Part shown: one piece after another, positions 4,525 through 6,927 of the stretch
Numbering within the stretch: the first letter of the stretch is position 1
Layout: every line of letters starts with the position of its first letter
Assembly: GCA_039810045.1 (NCBI GenBank)
Contig: JBDHWF010000174.1
Coordinates: 1 to 6,927 of the forward strand
Origin: CADCWN01 sp039810045
Lineage (GTDB): Bacteria > Chloroflexota > Chloroflexia > Thermomicrobiales > CADCWN01
Reading direction: 5' to 3'
Length of the DNA: 6,927 nucleotides
Position numbers and translations under genes: made by a program
The notes under the pieces: model-generated
Databases searched by the model: none
Told to the model about the DNA's origin: nothing
What the model saw: only the letters and a program-made list of their open reading frames with translations

Positions 4525-5754
4525 ATGACTGCCTTACCAATTCCCGCAGATAGTATTACCGTTGAGGAGGGGCTACGCCGCGTGCTGGCCGCCACCCCGC
4601 AACTCACACCACGGCAGATTCCCCTGACCGAGGCCGCTGGCCTGATCCTGGCCGAAACAATTGTTGCGCCCGAAGATTTACCACCATTCCCGGCGGCGAC
4701 GATGGACGGCTATGCCGTCATTGCCGCCGATGGCGCAGGTTGGCGAGCATTAGTGGGCGATCAGATGGCTGGGTATGTCGCCGACCTCACGGTTCGGCCT
4801 GGCACAGTCGCCCGCATTACGACTGGTGCCCCCCTGCCGCCCGGTGCCGATGCGGTGGTGATGGTGGAGCGTACCTGTGAACGCGATGGTCGCGTAGAGA
4901 TTCAGCAATCCGCGATTAAGGTGGGCGAGAATATCCGTCCAATAGGCGTTGATCTCGCCCGTGGTGAAGCAGTCCTGCCCGCAGGCACCACGCTTGGGCC
5001 AGCGGCGATTGGCCTCCTTGCCAGCCTCGGGCTCACCACCCCAACCGTCTATCCCCGCCCACAGGTGGCCTTATTGAGTACGGGCGACGAATTAGTTGAG
5101 CCGTGGGAACAACCACAGCCCGGGCAGATCCGCGATGCGAATCGCTATGCGCTCAGTGTAGCCCTCGGCAAGCTACAGATCCCAATCATTTATTCCGCCA
5201 TTGCGCCTGACGACGAAGCAGCAACCTATGCCACCCTCCGTACGGCTCTCACCCAATCCGACCTGTTGATCACCTCTGGTGGCGTCTCAATGGGTCAACG
5301 CGATCTGATCAAGCAAGCGTTGGGCGACCTCGCTACTGTCCACTTTGGCCGTCTCTTCATGAAACCAGGGAAACCGCTCCATTTTGCTACCACTGATGAC
5401 CAAAAGGTAATCTTTGGCCTACCAGGTAATCCTGTCTCAGCCCTGGTCGGTTTCGAGATCTTCGTTCGTCCGGCTCTCCGTCAACTGGCCGGAGATCCAC
5501 AGCCGATGTCACCACGGCTCACCGTCACCCTCACTCAACCGATCACCCCTGGCGACCGCCCAGAGTTTCAACGAGCAATTGTGCGACAAGACTCTGCTGG
5601 TCGCCTGATCGCCACCACCACAGGAGCGCAGGCTTCATCGCGGCTCGCTTCAATGCTGGAGGCCAATGCCCTACTCGCGCTGCCCGCCCGTGCAGAACCA
5701 TTTACCACTGGCGAGCAGGTCGAAGCGATCATGACTGGGGCTGTGCAGCGCTAA
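4525..5754 (+). CDS. moeA: Molybdopterin molybdenumtransferase (MoeA)
   Basis: Cytoplasmic enzyme that inserts molybdate into adenylylated molybdopterin in the last step of molybdenum-cofactor synthesis. The 409-residue length is normal. Conserved motifs are FPAATMDGYAV (55-65, Asp61), TTGAPLPPGADAVV (99-112), GENIRPIGVD (134-143), STGDELVEP (185-193, Asp188/Glu189), TSGGVSMGQRD (250-260), FMKPGKPLHF (278-287, Lys280/Lys283) and FGLPGNPVSALVGFEIFVRP (297-316). A beta-rich C-terminal domain follows. These motifs include the acidic and lysine residues known to be important in E. coli MoeA. Of two adjacent ATGs I choose 4525, which is 4 nt after AAGGAG (4515-4520); the ATG at 4522 is only 1 nt away. 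No other moa, mob or moe gene is in the window. Regulation probably involves the sigma-54 promoter at 4350 and the extended -10 at 4460. Confidence 0.95.
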   Translation: MTALPIPADSITVEEGLRRVLAATPQLTPRQIPLTEAAGLILAETIVAPEDLPPFPAATMDGYAVIAADGAGWRALVGDQMAGYVADLTVRPGTVARITTGAPLPPGADAVVMVERTCERDGRVEIQQSAIKVGENIRPIGVDLARGEAVLPAGTTLGPAAIGLLASLGLTTPTVYPRPQVALLSTGDELVEPWEQPQPGQIRDANRYALSVALGKLQIPIIYSAIAPDDEAATYATLRTALTQSDLLITSGGVSMGQRDLIKQALGDLATVHFGRLFMKPGKPLHFATTDDQKVIFGLPGNPVSALVGFEIFVRPALRQLAGDPQPMSPRLTVTLTQPITPGDRPEFQRAIVRQDSAGRLIATTTGAQASSRLASMLEANALLALPARAEPFTTGEQVEAIMTGAVQR

Positions 5755-5770
5755 GCTAGAGGAGATATTG

Positions 5771-6927
5771 ATGACCACACAGCAGCAAACGGTTCGTTCA
5801 CCATTCGACGTATTGGGCTACCATCCGGGCGAAGCCCGCAAACTACCTTCTTGGGCCGAAGTCGTGCGCTACTTCCGCGAGTTGGGCGAAACCAGCGATC
5901 GTGTTGCCTTCAGCGAACTTGGGCCAGCAACCGAAGGTCAACCGTTTGTGATGGTCACGATTGCCGCACCAGAAACGCTTGCAAACCTGGAAGATTTTCG
6001 GGAAATCCAGCGACGGCTCGCCGATCCACGCCAGACCAGTGAGGCGGAGGCTGCCCAACTGATTCGCGATGGCAAGACGATCGTGCTGCTCACCTGCTCA
6101 ATTCATTCGACTGAGGTTGGCTCAACCTTGATGGCGCTGACGCTCGCCCACGAGTTAGCCACCAATAACGATGCACAAACCAAGGCGATCCTCGATAATG
6201 TCATCCTGCTGCTTGTTCCATCGCTCAACCCCGATGGCTGGCAAATTGTCCACGATTGGTACACGAAAACGCTCGATACGCCACACGAAGGGACAGCCCC
6301 GCCAACCCTCTACCACACCTATACCGGCCACGATAATAACCGCGACTGGTTCATGTTCACCCAGGCTGAAACAAAACTGGCAGTCGGGCAGATCCATAAT
6401 CGCTGGCACCCCCAGATCGTCTTTGATCAACACCAGATGGGTGGCGAAGGGGCCAGGTTCTTCGTGCCGCCATTTATCGATCCCTACGACCCGAATGTTG
6501 ACCCGATCCTACAACAACAGATCAATCAACTCGGCTACGCAATGGTGGCTGATCTCACGGCGGCGGAGAAAGCAGGCGTGGCGACAGCGATCATCTTTGA
6601 TGCCTTTTCGCCCTCCCGCGCCTATCAGCATTATCACGGCGGTGTCCGCATCCTGAGTGAAGCAGCATCGGCCAAAATCTGTACCCCGATTACTACCCCG
6701 AAGGAGAACTTGCGCGAGGCACGAGGCTTTAATCCCCGCATTGCCACCACAAACCACCCGATCCCCTGGCAAGGTGGCGCGTGGACCGTTGCCGATATTG
6801 TCGAATACGAAAAGATCGCCACCTACGCCTTGCTGAATAACGCCGCGCAGATGCGCGACCGTTGGCTACAGGGCTTCTATCAAGTTCATAAAAAGGCGGT
6901 GGAACGCACCAGCCCTTATGCCGTTGT
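5771..6927 (+). CDS. M14-family zinc carboxypeptidase, N-terminal part (runs off the window)
   Basis: A zinc metallopeptidase of the carboxypeptidase A superfamily; 385 codons are visible and the frame is open to the edge. The zinc-binding HxxE is HSTE at 112-115. NPDG (153-156), GHDNNRDWF (186-194) with the Asn-Arg substrate-carboxylate pair, and DQHQMGG (219-225) with the likely third zinc ligand His221 follow in M14 order. LSEAAS (295-300) may carry the catalytic glutamate (Glu297), by inference. The N-terminus (MTTQQQTVRSPFDVLGYHPG) has no signal peptide or membrane segment, so a cytoplasmic enzyme is predicted. The ATG at 5771 follows AGAGGAGAT (5758-5766) with ideal spacing. It lies only 16 bp after moeA, so the two are probably co-transcribed. 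The substrate is unknown; a free C-terminal amino acid or a peptidoglycan-peptide or conjugate amide would fit the family. Confidence 0.88.
   Translation, partial: MTTQQQTVRSPFDVLGYHPGEARKLPSWAEVVRYFRELGETSDRVAFSELGPATEGQPFVMVTIAAPETLANLEDFREIQRRLADPRQTSEAEAAQLIRDGKTIVLLTCSIHSTEVGSTLMALTLAHELATNNDAQTKAILDNVILLLVPSLNPDGWQIVHDWYTKTLDTPHEGTAPPTLYHTYTGHDNNRDWFMFTQAETKLAVGQIHNRWHPQIVFDQHQMGGEGARFFVPPFIDPYDPNVDPILQQQINQLGYAMVADLTAAEKAGVATAIIFDAFSPSRAYQHYHGGVRILSEAASAKICTPITTPKENLREARGFNPRIATTNHPIPWQGGAWTVADIVEYEKIATYALLNNAAQMRDRWLQGFYQVHKKAVERTSPYAV

Overview
The window is bacterial chromosomal DNA, moderately GC-rich by eye and densely coded. It holds no mobile element, tRNA/rRNA gene or CRISPR array that I can see. 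A Chloroflexota host, perhaps of the Chloroflexus/Roseiflexus type, is my best guess. This rests on the overall look of the proteins (an orphan HspR-like regulator, an unusual sigma-54, a short RmlA) and is an inference, not a demonstrated assignment. Two genes run off the window: argS at the left and an M14 carboxypeptidase at the right.

Left block, minus strand (1-2170). A small two-helix membrane protein with a very acidic tail (1910-2170) lies 29 bp upstream of a short-form glucose-1-phosphate thymidylyltransferase (1116-1880), and the two probably share a transcript. After 147 bp containing a strong GC hairpin comes the N-terminal 322 codons of arginyl-tRNA synthetase (968 to the window edge). 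An extended -10 promoter near 2253-2261 and two inverted repeats lie upstream of the membrane-protein gene.

Middle (2171-4246). A MerR/HspR-type regulator (2428-2808, plus) has a near-ideal housekeeping promoter, TTGACA-N17-TATGCT. It converges on rpoN (2819-4246, minus), which encodes a sigma-54 factor with a four-cysteine zinc-ribbon-like insert just after region I. The two stop codons are 10 bp apart, and a GC hairpin overlaps the rpoN stop.

Right block (4247-6927). A 278-bp divergent region separates rpoN from moeA (4525-5754, plus), which is followed after 16 bp by an M14 zinc carboxypeptidase (5771 onward). The divergent region holds a textbook sigma-54 promoter, TGGCAC-N5-TTGCT (4350-4365), pointing at moeA. 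It overlaps the -10 of a candidate sigma-70 promoter pointing at rpoN. A second, proximal extended -10 promoter precedes moeA. The most interesting hypothesis is therefore a local sigma-54 circuit: RpoN drives the molybdenum-cofactor/peptidase operon and may, by occupying that site, limit its own transcription.
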